Assembly: GCF_001434895.1 (NCBI RefSeq)
Contig: NZ_AZEE01000027.1
Location: 93,173 to 157,172, forward strand
Source of the DNA: Secundilactobacillus odoratitofui DSM 19909 = JCM 15043
GTDB taxonomy: Bacteria; Bacillota; Bacilli; Lactobacillales; Lactobacillaceae
Direction of reading: 5' to 3'
DNA length: 64,000 bases
The notes below the pieces were generated by a model. The model did not search any database and was not told where the DNA came from. It saw only the letters and a program-made list of their open reading frames with translations. Position 1 is the first letter of the stretch, and the number at the start of each line of letters is the position of its first letter. Below are positions 35,778-45,009 of this stretch, piece after piece. A program made the translations under genes and the position numbers.

Positions 35778-36539
35778 CTATTTTTCCTTCGCAACGGTCT
35801 GTATGTTAACCTGTGCTTGATGAATGGCTTTTTTCGCACGCGGTTCAATTCGATCATCAGTGATAACGTTGTCAACTTCGTCTAACGAAAATTGGTGCAC
35901 TAAATCACTTTTTTCAAACTTAGAGCTATCCGTTAAGATTGTTAGCTGTTGCGCACTCGCTCTCATTTTTTTAACCACTTCGGCACGCATCATATCACTA
36001 CAATAAAACCCTTTTTGAGCATCGAAACCATCCGTTCCAACGAACAGATAATTGACACTAAAATTCTCAATCGCTTGGCTAGTTAATGGTCCCACCATCA
36101 CTTGAGAGTGTGGTTGATAATTACCACCTAACAGAATGATTGTTAAAGAGGCAAAATTTCTGACAAAGTTTGCAATAAAAGCCGAGTTGGTAATAATCGT
36201 AACTTGCTTTTTTTGCTTACCTAGTTGCTGTGCTAAAAGCGCGCATGTTGAACCCGATTCAATCATAATGGTATCTTGACTCTCAACAAGATTCGCCGCC
36301 TCAATCGCTATTTTTTGCTTGACTTCATAGTTTTGGGCTAACCGATAATTTAAGTCGTCGCTATCATTAACGGTGGCCATACCGTGATGCCTTTTTAGTA
36401 ATCCCTTTTCTTCGAGAGTTGTTAAATCCTTGCGAATTGTCACTAATGACACATCAAATGCTGCTGCCAACTCACTCACAGCAACTTGATGATGTTGATT
36501 GACAAACTCTAAAATTGACTCACTTCTGTTTTTTTTCAT
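35778..36539 (-). CDS. DeoR/GlpR-family regulator
   Basis: 253 residues: an N-terminal winged helix (VAVSELAAAFDVSLVTIRKDLTTLEEKGLLKRHHG, shown here in parts) and a C-terminal sugar-phosphate sensor domain (IMIESGSTCALLAQQLG, ITNSAFIANFV, LLGGNYQPHSQVMVGPLT, FVGTDGFDAQKGFY). These proteins repress sugar or polyol genes until a phosphorylated intermediate binds. Its position before gldA and the shared TTTCG sites suggest control of glycerol or dihydroxyacetone use. The ATG at 36539 has a weak ribosome site. Confidence 0.87.
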   Translation of the reverse strand: MKKNRSESILEFVNQHHQVAVSELAAAFDVSLVTIRKDLTTLEEKGLLKRHHGMATVNDSDDLNYRLAQNYEVKQKIAIEAANLVESQDTIMIESGSTCALLAQQLGKQKKQVTIITNSAFIANFVRNFASLTIILLGGNYQPHSQVMVGPLTSQAIENFSVNYLFVGTDGFDAQKGFYCSDMMRAEVVKKMRASAQQLTILTDSSKFEKSDLVHQFSLDEVDNVITDDRIEPRAKKAIHQAQVNIQTVAKEK

Positions 36540-36757
36540 ATTTTCACTTTCTTTCGAAACTTTTTATTTTATTTTAGAAACATACAAATTCATTATAAAG
36601 TACTGGTTTCTGCAATTAAAGCCAGAAAATTAATCTTCTCATTATAATCACCTGAGCTCACAACCCTTAATCACATCAACTCAAGCAAAAATAGTTGACC
36701 TACACCCCACCCCAAGTTTTATGATGGATGTATTAATGATTAAAGGAGTACACAACT

Positions 36758-37603
36758 ATGGCAAACAAAACATGGCTCATTACTGGTACCTCAACTGGCT
36801 TCGGCCGATCATTAGCAACCCTACTCGCTCAAAAAACTGACCTCAACTTAGTCGCCACCGCAAGACATACTGATCAACTCGACTACTTGGATCAATATGA
36901 CCATGGTCAGATTCAAAAGTTAACCCTGGATGTCACTGATCAAGCTCAAATCAAAGACGTCGTCAAAGCCGTGAAAGACCGTTTCGGCACTATTGACGTG
37001 TTAGTTAATAACGCTGGTTTAGGCTACTTCGGAACTTTTGAAGAAAGTGACCGGGACGCAGTACGCTATATGTTTGACGTCAACGTCTGGGGCTTAGTCG
37101 ATATGACTCGCGCCGTACTGCCCATCATGCGACAACAACGGAATGGTATCATCGTAAACTTCAGTTCAATTGCCGGCCTGTTCTCATTTCCAACCACTTC
37201 GTTCTACCACGGCACCAAGTATGCCGTCGAAGGCCTGAGTGAATCACTGGCCAAAGAAGTGGGCGAACTCGGCATTAAAGTCATGCTGATCGAACCAAGC
37301 GGCTTCCGGACTGACTGGGCTGGCCGGTCCTCTCAAAAAGCCATGCCTGCTATCGATGATTACGCCGAATTTAAAGGCTCCATCGAATGGAACGAACAGA
37401 CCGCCCATCACGAAGACGGCGACCCTGACAAAGCCGCTGAAATCATCTATGATCAAGTTACCAACCATGCCGATACTCTTCCGTTACGCCTGCCACTCGG
37501 CAAATTTGCCACCGATATGGCCATTGATAAGTACACCAAAACACTAGCTGATTTTAAGCAACTTCATGATTTGTCGGCTTCGGCGGACCAACCTGAAAAG
37601 TAA
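36758..37603 (+). CDS. short-chain dehydrogenase/reductase
   Basis: 281-residue classical SDR. The cofactor motif TGTSTGFGRSLA (residues 8-19), NNAGLGYFG (about 87), the catalytic Ser in VNFSSIAG (about 140) and the YxxxK in YHGTKYAVEGLSE (about 153) are all present. It is an NAD(P)-dependent oxidoreductase of unknown substrate. The ATG at 36758 follows AAAGGAG. It is a single gene ending in a terminator shared with the convergent small membrane protein gene. Confidence 0.88.
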   Translation: MANKTWLITGTSTGFGRSLATLLAQKTDLNLVATARHTDQLDYLDQYDHGQIQKLTLDVTDQAQIKDVVKAVKDRFGTIDVLVNNAGLGYFGTFEESDRDAVRYMFDVNVWGLVDMTRAVLPIMRQQRNGIIVNFSSIAGLFSFPTTSFYHGTKYAVEGLSESLAKEVGELGIKVMLIEPSGFRTDWAGRSSQKAMPAIDDYAEFKGSIEWNEQTAHHEDGDPDKAAEIIYDQVTNHADTLPLRLPLGKFATDMAIDKYTKTLADFKQLHDLSASADQPEK

Positions 37604-37626
37604 TTATTCTACCCTAATAAAACAAT

Positions 37627-37663
37627 AAAAGAGCCGCCCATTATGGACGACTCTTTATTTTTT
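37627..37663. terminator. bidirectional terminator
   Basis: AAAGAGCCG and CGACTCTTT form an imperfect stem with A- and T-runs at its ends, between the convergent SDR and small membrane protein genes. Confidence 0.7.
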
Positions 37664-37879
37664 CACCCGCCGAATAATCATCATCACCCACCGAATGAGT
37701 ATCAAGACTAACCCCAAAAAGATGGCTAAATCGCCAATGATCACCAAATAAAACGGTTGTTGAACAAATCCTTGAGCATCCAAGGTTGCAGGTGAAAACC
37801 ATAAAATGGTGTAACACACGATGCCGATTGCTAGTCCTAATAAGCCACCCAGCAACATTTTCTTGAACTGTATCTGCAT
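37655..37879 (-). CDS. small membrane protein
   Basis: 74 residues with two clear membrane helices (about 8-28 and 43-66), a connecting segment SPATLDAQGFVQQ and a basic tail IIRRVKK, so both ends are probably inside. AAAGGAG lies eight bases before ATG 37879, which makes it a credible gene rather than a shadow of an overlapping 95-codon frame that lacks such a site. No family is recognised. Confidence 0.7.
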   Translation of the reverse strand: MQIQFKKMLLGGLLGLAIGIVCYTILWFSPATLDAQGFVQQPFYLVIIGDLAIFLGLVLILIRWVMMIIRRVKK

Positions 37880-38035
37880 TGAATTTCGCTCCTTTTTGAT
37901 GACACTCTATCATGCGCCATAGCCTCACTCAAGGCGGACGACTTACAACAAAACTTGACCTGACAAACGGCTTCATGATTGCTATGATGAGACTATGTTC
38001 ATATCATAAATTCTATTTGAAATCGGGGAGTTCAA

Positions 38036-39820
38036 ATGAATCATTTTAGTTTCGTCAATAAAATTCGCCATGAATTTTTCCAGAAGTGGGTCGCTTACAC
38101 CACCTTAATTTTAGGCATTAACTTGACCGTGAGTTTAATCATCATACCAGTGTTGAATTGGCTGACGGCCCGCATCCTGCAACTCGGTCGTATTGACTAC
38201 GTTTCATACACCAACGTTGGTAATATTTTAATTACTCATCCAATCGTGTCAATTTTACTGGTCGTGGTGCTGATTCTGGCCTTACTATTCGTTTACTGGC
38301 AATTCACCTTCTTGATGCTTGGCATTTACCACATCCGGATGGGGCACGGCTATTCGATCCGAGAAATGCTTGCGGATACCCTGTCATTGACGCCAAGCCT
38401 ATCGTTATCATCATTCGGCTTCTTCTTAGGGTATTTCATCCTAATTTTGCCTTTTTCTGAAATTGGTTTTAAAACGGCTCTGCTAGCAAAGGTTAAAATT
38501 CCAGATTTTATCTTAACTTATATCAACGCTAATCCCTGGCTGCTTTTATTACTTACGATTGCCTATCTCATCGTACTGTACCTTGGTATCCGACTGCTCT
38601 TCGTCTTACCCAACCTTGTCATTTTACAACACAGTGTTCGGCAAGCAATTGCTGAAAGTTGGCGAAAAACTCGGGGCAAGACCTGGTCGTACTTTTTAAA
38701 CATTACAATTTTATCGTTAATGATCTCAGCTGCGGCGTTAATCTGCTACAGTGTGATTCTGATTGGGCAAGCTCTAGCTGACGGTCAAACGACCGCGTTT
38801 GCTTTGACTGTTGCCGTCATTAACCTGGTACTAATCGAACTGGTTGCGCAATTTGTCGTCATCTTTTCTACTTTCGGGTTAATGCGCATTCTGCTGAATG
38901 ATCTCCTCTCACCCGTCAGATTACTACCAAGCTTCATCCGCAAACGACGAAAACCTCGGGTGCTGATCATCGGTGCCATGCTGCTGGTCGCCCTCTCCGT
39001 TGTGACCTTTAATGTGGTTTATTTGCAAGGCTTTACGGTCACTAAGCCACTCGAAATCTCTCACCGTGGTGTCGACAGTGGCAACGGTGTGCAAAACACC
39101 ATTCCGGCACTGAAAAAAACCAGCAAAGAACACCCAGATTACGTTGAGATGGATATTCACGAAACTAAAGATCACCAATTTGTGGTGATGCATGACGAAA
39201 ATTTGAAACAATTAACTGGTGTTAACCGAGCTCCTTACCAAATGACGCTCAAGCAACTTACCGCTTTGACCGCTCACGAAAACGGCTATTCTGCAAAAAT
39301 AGCCAGTTTTGACGATTACCTAACAGCAGCCGAATCAATTCATCAAAAATTGCTGGTTGAAATTAAAGTCACTTCCCACGACTCAAGTAATATGCTAAAA
39401 CTGTTTACCTCAAAATACGCCAAACGGTTACGGGCCGATCACGATGAGATTCACTCACTGTCATATCGCGTGGTCAAAGGATTGAAACAAACGGATCCTA
39501 AGCAGTATGTCAGCTTTATTTTACCGTATAACTTGGCCTTTCCTCACACGCCGGCCAACGGCTACACCATGGAGTATTCGACCTTAAACGACGATTTTGT
39601 GGATGAAGCTAACGCCAATCATCAACGCGTCTATGCTTGGACCGTTAATTCAGATACGGCCATTCAAGCCGCATTATTTCAAAATGTGAATGGGATTATC
39701 ACTGACCATTTGCATGATCTCCAGGTGACCGTGAACGATAATATTAACCATCCAACTTATACAACACGCCTGCTCGATTACATTATTGATATTCCATCTA
39801 CCAATATGCCGTTGAACTAG
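38036..39820 (+). CDS. glycerophosphodiester phosphodiesterase with membrane domain
   Basis: 594 residues in two parts. The first 340 hold about seven to eight membrane helices typical of the GPDPase_memb domain. The last 240 form a GDPD catalytic barrel facing outside, with ISHRGVDSGNGVQNTIPALK (catalytic HRG, about 342), VEMDIHETKDHQFVVMHDEN (Glu and His, about 370) and a C-terminal VYAWTVNSD. It would hydrolyse glycerophosphodiesters, possibly lipoteichoic-acid fragments or lipid headgroups. The ATG at 38036 follows GGGGAG. Confidence 0.9.
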   Translation: MNHFSFVNKIRHEFFQKWVAYTTLILGINLTVSLIIIPVLNWLTARILQLGRIDYVSYTNVGNILITHPIVSILLVVVLILALLFVYWQFTFLMLGIYHIRMGHGYSIREMLADTLSLTPSLSLSSFGFFLGYFILILPFSEIGFKTALLAKVKIPDFILTYINANPWLLLLLTIAYLIVLYLGIRLLFVLPNLVILQHSVRQAIAESWRKTRGKTWSYFLNITILSLMISAAALICYSVILIGQALADGQTTAFALTVAVINLVLIELVAQFVVIFSTFGLMRILLNDLLSPVRLLPSFIRKRRKPRVLIIGAMLLVALSVVTFNVVYLQGFTVTKPLEISHRGVDSGNGVQNTIPALKKTSKEHPDYVEMDIHETKDHQFVVMHDENLKQLTGVNRAPYQMTLKQLTALTAHENGYSAKIASFDDYLTAAESIHQKLLVEIKVTSHDSSNMLKLFTSKYAKRLRADHDEIHSLSYRVVKGLKQTDPKQYVSFILPYNLAFPHTPANGYTMEYSTLNDDFVDEANANHQRVYAWTVNSDTAIQAALFQNVNGIITDHLHDLQVTVNDNINHPTYTTRLLDYIIDIPSTNMPLN

Positions 39821-39837
39821 CAACCAATTTATCCAAA

Positions 39838-39886
39838 TGGAGCCACTGAGAACGTCCAAATGACATCTCAGTGGCTCTTATTTTTA
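39838..39886 (+). terminator. terminator of the GDPD gene
   Basis: GAGCCACTGAGA and TCTCAGTGGCTC (perfect 12-bp arms) followed by TTATTTTT. Confidence 0.85.
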
Positions 39887-39892
39887 CACTGT

Positions 39893-40097
39893 CACTACCA
39901 CTCCGGACTAGCGGACCTTGCCCATTGTAATGGGACCAGCTTCAGCCACGCAAAACCCACGTGTCTTACGCTTCGGTTGTGAGCCTCAAGAACCGAGTCT
40001 CACAACCGTCCAGTCAATCTAAGCGCTAAAGCGCAAAGATTGACTTGTCACTACTACGGACAAGCCCCGCTAGTCCTCCGTTCTCGTTACAATGTGG
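39893..40097 (+). repeat. structured intergenic element, copy 2 of 5
   Basis: Closing arms GGACTAGCGG (39905-39914) and CCGCTAGTCC (40067-40076). Inside are CCCATT/AATGGG, the core TGGGACCAGCTTCA, a stem CGGTTGTGAG/CTCACAACCG (39974-39983, 39999-40008), and a stem AGTCAATCT/AGATTGACT (40012-40020, 40037-40045) capped by GCGC-TAAA-GCGC. TTGTCACT follows. The right flank CTCCGTTCTCGTTACAATGTGG is identical to that of copy 5. Copy 3 follows in the opposite direction after about 180 bp. Confidence 0.75.
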
Positions 40098-40275
40098 TCC
40101 ACATCTTACAAAAAATATTGATTACTACTAATTCCATATAAACAGCAGATAAATTGTAAATTAGTTCAGCCAGTGACAATAACTACCCAGTACTTAATGT
40201 TTATTCGAGCGAACTAAATCTACTTCTGAGAGTCATGATTCACTTTTCAATCGTTCAGTAGCCGTAGTGCCAGAA

Positions 40276-40475
40276 GTAGTCTGGTTGGCGGGTGGTGGCA
40301 GTGATAAATGATGTTAGGGTGAAGTGACGCAAGGCGGACTTGGCCTTGGGTTACTTCACGCTTACATCATTGGACAGGTTTGAGACTTGTGGTTTTCAGC
40401 AAGGCTCAAACCTGAGGCGGAAAACGCGCAGCGGTTGAAGCCGGTCCCACAGCCACTAACCGCCAACCAGACTAC
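40276..40475 (-). repeat. structured intergenic element, copy 3 of 5
   Basis: Perfect 16-bp closing arms GTAGTCTGGTTGGCGG (40276-40291) and its complement (40460-40475). Inside are a long stem (AATGATGT/ACATCATT, GTGAAGT/ACTTCAC, CAAGGC/GCCTTG, 40307-40371) and a stem CAGGTTTGAG/CTCAAACCTG (40375-40384, 40405-40414). Read on the minus strand it holds the shared core CTGTGGGACCGGCTTCA, GAGCCT, AAGTCTCA and TATCACTGCCACC. 40098-40275 and 40476-40519 hold nothing else. Confidence 0.75.
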
Positions 40476-40519
40476 TGGCGGCCGAAGGCGGCAGTTAACT
40501 ACTAATTTTTTCTAAATGA

Positions 40520-41770
40520 TTATTTAACAATCTGACGTTGCCAATCTTTACTAAAGTAAGCATCATTCAAATGCAATTTAGGCAGTGGCTGTGCATTCTC
40601 CAAAAACGGTTGAACTCGTTTATCAACGGCCAACCACCCCCGCCAACCAAGGTGAATGGTATCTTGCATGAAGTAATCCTGACCGCCATCGCGACTCAAA
40701 TCTACGATGTTGGTAAACCCTTGGCGACGAAGTTGTTGCGTAATTTTAGTACTGGTCTGTTGCATCATTGACGTCGACAAACCAGTATAGCGAGACCACT
40801 TAGCATTTACTGGCGGAATCACAAACATCACATTGGTATGTTGTTGTTTGAAAGTCGTTAGCACTAATTGCAGATCGGCGTACTCTGGTGACTGCCGATA
40901 ATCATAGTGGCGCTGACTATTCTTTAACCGCTTCATTCGCCCATGACTCAACCGGTGACTGTACAGTGAATTATCGATACCATACCGATTATTGGACGTA
41001 TCGTGTCGACCAAGTTTGACCGCCACACTATCCAATAAGGTAGCGTTGTCATGTTTTGGCAACTGTTTTTTCCCATGTTTCAATTTTTTGAGCTTATCAT
41101 TCAACCCAATTTGGCCGAATAACTGATCCTCGTGCTGTAACATGGTTAACCGAACCTGAAGATAGCGTCGTTGTGCCACCGTAATTGCTTTTCCCCGAGC
41201 AATTCGTTTAACGGCAGCCCCCATTGTCCCCTTACTTGCGGACGTTTTCATGTTCAGTAAACGTTTAGCAGCATATTGGTTGGCCTCAGAAGGCTTTGCC
41301 TGCAATAACCACCGACTCGTAGCCAGCGGTGAATAATAAATTGCGAAGGCTTCACGTAACTGACCGTGTTTGGTGAACCACTGTGGTGAAATAATCATGA
41401 CAGCTTTCTTACGGTATAGCTGCGGTGTCATATCTTGCATAGCAAAGTATTGCGCCAACGACTGTGTTCCGGCTCGACCCAGTAAAAAAGGTCGGTAAGA
41501 GCGCTTATATTTGGCAGCGAGTACGCTTGGATGCATGGCATCTAGTCGTGCTAACTCGGACGAACCAAAGAACGGCACATAACCACGATCCATGGCCTGC
41601 GTTTTAATGGCCTGCCCCTTAAAAACGTTAGTCGATAGCGAAATGGCAGCCCTTTGTAACGTCTTTTTTTGATAATGTGGTGCCCGTCTTGGTAATCCAA
41701 ATAGCAGCGCCACAATTGCAACTGCGATGACAACCGGCATCACAGCTAACGCTAAGCGATGCTTTTTCAT
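40520..41770 (-). CDS. dltD: D-alanyl-lipoteichoic acid biosynthesis protein DltD
   Basis: 416-residue membrane-anchored protein with one N-terminal helix and an extracellular SGNH-like esterase domain. GSSELARLD (catalytic Ser, about 82) and [13 protein letters not shown] are visible near the start, and [15 protein letters not shown] (Asp/His pair, about 375) near the end. DltD takes part in the last, extracellular step that puts D-alanine on teichoic acids. Its ATG at 41770 overlaps the dltC stop (ATGA), the usual coupling at the end of the dlt operon. Confidence 0.93.
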   Translation of the reverse strand: MKKHRLALAVMPVVIAVAIVALLFGLPRRAPHYQKKTLQRAAISLSTNVFKGQAIKTQAMDRGYVPFFGSSELARLDAMHPSVLAAKYKRSYRPFLLGRAGTQSLAQYFAMQDMTPQLYRKKAVMIISPQWFTKHGQLREAFAIYYSPLATSRWLLQAKPSEANQYAAKRLLNMKTSASKGTMGAAVKRIARGKAITVAQRRYLQVRLTMLQHEDQLFGQIGLNDKLKKLKHGKKQLPKHDNATLLDSVAVKLGRHDTSNNRYGIDNSLYSHRLSHGRMKRLKNSQRHYDYRQSPEYADLQLVLTTFKQQHTNVMFVIPPVNAKWSRYTGLSTSMMQQTSTKITQQLRRQGFTNIVDLSRDGGQDYFMQDTIHLGWRGWLAVDKRVQPFLENAQPLPKLHLNDAYFSKDWQRQIVK

Positions 41771-42000
41771 TGTAAAGCAGTCACTTTCGCCACAATTTTG
41801 TTGACCGTATCCCACTCGCTACGATCAAATTCAGAAATTGGAATTGAAACGCCGCAACGTTCTTCCAACTCAATCACCAGTTGGACTGAAGCCATCGAAT
41901 CCAGCAAGCCGGTATCAAACAAGTTATCATCTAATTTTTGGCTCACGTCATTGCCCGTTAAATCGTTTAAAATTTCAATTACCGTTGCTTGTGTTGTCAT
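41767..42000 (-). CDS. dltC: D-alanyl carrier protein
   Basis: 77-residue acyl-carrier-type protein. The phosphopantetheine serine lies in [13 protein letters not shown] (about residue 36). DltA loads D-alanine on it and it delivers the residue to DltB at the membrane. AGGAG precedes ATG 42000. It is the fourth gene of the dltXABCD operon. Confidence 0.95.
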   Translation of the reverse strand: MTTQATVIEILNDLTGNDVSQKLDDNLFDTGLLDSMASVQLVIELEERCGVSIPISEFDRSEWDTVNKIVAKVTALQ

Positions 42001-42024
42001 AAAAAGTTCTCCTCTTCAAAAAAG

Positions 42025-43239
42025 TTAATGCCGCCAAAGCGTGTCTAAGAAACCTGAGAATATTAAGAAACTCAGGCAAACCGTGTTAAACGTGATAAAA
42101 ATACTGAATAGTTCTGTCCACTGGTTATGTGGCACGAGTTGTCGATGCCGCTTCTTGAACCGTAACCAACAATCGTTGAGGATAATGGCACAGGCGTGGA
42201 ACAAACCATACACAATGTAATACCAGGTCACACCGTGCCAAAAGCCCATAATTAAAAAGTTAATCAAGTAAGCTAGCTGCGAGATTCGAACCGACCCTTT
42301 GACCAGTCGTTTTTTCATCATGAAAAAGGTTACCCGCATGAAAATGAAATCACGGAACCAAAACGACAGCGACATGTGCCACCGATTCCAGAAATCCTTA
42401 ATGTTGTGGGCAATGAACGGGGCGTTGAAGTTAGCCGGAGTTTTGACACCCAAAAAGTAACTCACACCAATCGCAAACAAACTGTAGCCCGCAAAATCAA
42501 AGAACAAGTACATGCTGTAATCGTACATATAAAGTATCAGCTGCCATGAAATACCAGTGCCACCCAATGCGTTTCGATTCGCCAACGCCATGTGGGCTAG
42601 GTTAGGCAGCCAAAGCGTACCAAAGACATAGCCAAGCAGGTATTTATAAACAAAACCTCGGAACAGATACTGAATCCCAGTATCTAGCATTTCAACGTAC
42701 TGGCCTCGATCTGGTACCACCGTAATGTCTGCTTGGAAGCGCCGAAAGCGGTCGATTGGTCCAGATGATACCGTGGGAAAGAATAGCAAGAACCGTAAAA
42801 ATTCCCACGTTCGGATTGTTTTGATCGTCCCATCGCGCAGTTCCATGATCACCTGCACCGCCTTGAACGTCAGATAACTAATGCCCAAAAAGCCGAGCAA
42901 TGATAATGAATGCGCTGGCACGACCGGTGCTAATTTCACACCCACTAACGGCAAGATGCTAGCGATAACTAGGGTCACAAATACCGATGTCTGGTTTGAC
43001 CGTTGCCGATACCACTGGTACCCTGCCACTAATAGTGCTTGATAAATCATGTAACCAATTAACGCAAGGCCTTGATGCCAATGATTACCGCCGAAGGTGA
43101 CGACCAGAAAACCAAACGTCCAGAGTGCTTCATAGACGGGTAATCGTTTTCCGAAATACAGCGCCACCATGGCTGGTAATAACGTGCCAATCAAAATCAA
43201 AAAGTAAGTTGGACTGGCATATGGCTGCAAATTAATCAT
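42025..43239 (-). CDS. dltB: D-alanine transfer membrane protein DltB (MBOAT)
   Basis: 404-residue MBOAT-family membrane protein with about 11 helices. The conserved region FWNRWHMSLSFWFRDFIFMR (about 290) and the catalytic histidine in GFWHGVTWYYIVYGLFHA (about 340) are present. It moves D-alanine from carrier DltC across the membrane. I start at ATG 43239, where it overlaps the dltA end by eight bases; a TTG 18 bases earlier is possible. Confidence 0.93.
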   Translation of the reverse strand: MINLQPYASPTYFLILIGTLLPAMVALYFGKRLPVYEALWTFGFLVVTFGGNHWHQGLALIGYMIYQALLVAGYQWYRQRSNQTSVFVTLVIASILPLVGVKLAPVVPAHSLSLLGFLGISYLTFKAVQVIMELRDGTIKTIRTWEFLRFLLFFPTVSSGPIDRFRRFQADITVVPDRGQYVEMLDTGIQYLFRGFVYKYLLGYVFGTLWLPNLAHMALANRNALGGTGISWQLILYMYDYSMYLFFDFAGYSLFAIGVSYFLGVKTPANFNAPFIAHNIKDFWNRWHMSLSFWFRDFIFMRVTFFMMKKRLVKGSVRISQLAYLINFLIMGFWHGVTWYYIVYGLFHACAIILNDCWLRFKKRHRQLVPHNQWTELFSIFITFNTVCLSFLIFSGFLDTLWRH

Positions 43240-44734
43240 GAGGGTTAACGCCCGCAATCAAGGCTTTGATGTCAACTTTACCGTTAGCACTAAGCGGTAG
43301 TTGTTTCTTAAAAATAAACCGTTGTGGCACCATATATGGCATCATATCTTGACTAAGCTGTTGCTTGATAGCCATGGTGTAATTTTGTGTTTGATCAAGT
43401 GCATCATCTAAAACGACGATTGCCACCAGCTGCTTAACTTTATGTTGCCGGTCATACTTCGGTACTGCTACACCTTGTTTGATCATCGTAACACTGGACA
43501 AGTGATGGTTAACTTCCTCCAACTCAATTCGGTAGCCGTTCAACTTAATTTGAAAGTCGGTTCGACCGTTATAAAACAGCAAGTCACCCTTGTAGTAACC
43601 CAAATCACCACTTCGATATCCCCGCTCAGAATGTTGTTGATAAAAGGCTGTCTCAGTTTTAACTGGGTTGTTCAGATACCCCTTAGACACACCAGGCCCG
43701 GCAATTAACAATTCACCACTACCATCGGCACGATCATTATCAATTAAAATCTGAGTATCTGGTTTAACGTATCCAATCGGTAGCCGGTCGCAAGTTGCTA
43801 GAATATCAGCCGTGATTTCGACACTAGTCACAGCAACGGTAGCTTCAGTAGGCCCATAAGTGTTAAACACCTTGGCAGCAGGAAATTGCTGTTTGAGCTT
43901 CATAGCCGTTTGATGCGTTAACTCTTCACCGCAGAACAAGAACCGGTCAAGCGTTGGGTAGTGTGCCTGATCAAAATTTGAATCAAGCAGACAGATATCA
44001 ATCAGCGACGGCGTAGAAATCCAAGTATTTAAATCTAGTGTCGGTAAGGTTTGAAACATCACCGCAAAATTATCCGTGGTGTTTTTTGGTAAGACCTTCA
44101 AAGTCCCCCCACTGACCAGCGTTGGGTAAAGTGCCATGACTGACAGGTCAAATGAAAAGGCCGGTTGTAGCAAGGTATTGCGGTCTTCAAAAGCTTGCCA
44201 ACTTATCATCCAATTCACAAAACTGACCAAATTTTGATGACTGATTTGAACCCCTTTTGGTTTGCCAGTGGTACCAGACGTAAAAATAATGTAAAACGTT
44301 TCATCATCAAAGATTGGATTATTAACCACCTCAGTGACCGGCTTCACCATGAGCGTCTGCATATCATTACGCGTTAAAACTGGCACTGCGACTTTCACAG
44401 GCAATGGTTCAACCGCGATCACTAAAGCCGGTTGGGCCGTTTCTAAAATTGATGTGATCCGATCACTTGCTGAATGAACATCAACAGGAATGTAACCATG
44501 TCCCGACTTAACAGCGCCCAAAAAGGCTACCAGCATCTCAAACGTTTGACCACCATAGACTAGGATGGGCTGTTGGTTATCAACGCCAAATTGCTGCGTC
44601 AGGTGATTGGCCAGTATCGTGGACTGCGTTTCTAATTCTTGATAGGTATAAGTTTGACCGAGGTAATCGTATGCGACCCGATCAGGGTGAGCAACAGCTT
44701 GAGCGCTAATTGCTCTAATAACGTCTTCAATCAT
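43232..44734 (-). CDS. dltA: D-alanine--D-alanyl carrier protein ligase
   Basis: 500-residue adenylate-forming enzyme that activates D-alanine with ATP and loads it on DltC. Visible core motifs are IIFTSGTTGKPKGVQISH (about 150), FNTYGPTEATVAVT (about 292), YRSGDLGYYKGDLLFYNGR (about 375) and the C-terminal lysine region LSANGKVDIKAL (about 485). Length is as usual for DltA. ATG 44734 follows a GAGG-type ribosome site. Confidence 0.95.
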   Translation of the reverse strand: MIEDVIRAISAQAVAHPDRVAYDYLGQTYTYQELETQSTILANHLTQQFGVDNQQPILVYGGQTFEMLVAFLGAVKSGHGYIPVDVHSASDRITSILETAQPALVIAVEPLPVKVAVPVLTRNDMQTLMVKPVTEVVNNPIFDDETFYIIFTSGTTGKPKGVQISHQNLVSFVNWMISWQAFEDRNTLLQPAFSFDLSVMALYPTLVSGGTLKVLPKNTTDNFAVMFQTLPTLDLNTWISTPSLIDICLLDSNFDQAHYPTLDRFLFCGEELTHQTAMKLKQQFPAAKVFNTYGPTEATVAVTSVEITADILATCDRLPIGYVKPDTQILIDNDRADGSGELLIAGPGVSKGYLNNPVKTETAFYQQHSERGYRSGDLGYYKGDLLFYNGRTDFQIKLNGYRIELEEVNHHLSSVTMIKQGVAVPKYDRQHKVKQLVAIVVLDDALDQTQNYTMAIKQQLSQDMMPYMVPQRFIFKKQLPLSANGKVDIKALIAGVNPHD

Positions 44735-44752
44735 ATCTCTGCCTCATTTTCG

Positions 44753-44935
44753 CTAAAATTCGTTATAAATAAAGTGTCCACCGTTGACACCGTTGTAGTC
44801 ATAAAGGTAAATCAAAGCGAGCAAAATTACGGTGTAAGCGACAACTTTGATACAGAAGTGTACGCCAACGCGATGTTGATGAAGCCAAGTTGAGATAACT
44901 TGGTCACCATGACTGGCGCTACGATCATTAAACAT
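44753..44935 (-). CDS. dltX: teichoic acid D-Ala incorporation-associated protein DltX
   Basis: 60-residue single-helix membrane protein (helix about 28-46) with the typical DltX ending YDYNGVNGGHFIYNEF. DltX is needed with DltB/DltD for D-alanine transfer; its C terminus is conserved. It is the first gene of the operon. Its ribosome site AAAGGGG lies in the 3' arm of the terminator hairpin at 44944-44989 and its ATG directly follows the T-run, an odd and potentially regulatory layout. Confidence 0.9.
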   Translation of the reverse strand: MFNDRSASHGDQVISTWLHQHRVGVHFCIKVVAYTVILLALIYLYDYNGVNGGHFIYNEF

Positions 44936-44943
44936 AAAAAAGC

Positions 44944-44989
44944 CCCTTTCCGATGACTAAGCTTAGTTTACTTAGTCTTGAAAAGGGGT
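44944..44989 (-). terminator. terminator hairpin between the two-component system and dltX
   Basis: On the minus strand CCCCTTTTC and GAAAGGGG arms enclose an inner GACTAAG/CTTAGTC stem and are followed by TTTTTT and at once by the dltX ATG. The 3' arm is also the dltX ribosome site, so the hairpin could both stop read-through from the kinase gene and hide the site in read-through transcripts. Confidence 0.75.
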
Positions 44990-45009
44990 TCACTCTAAAA
45001 CAAGCGAAT

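Noticed and set aside
37641-37928. 95-codon frame overlapping the small membrane protein
   Set aside because: The 74-codon alternative has the AAAGGAG ribosome site and clean membrane helices; this one has neither.
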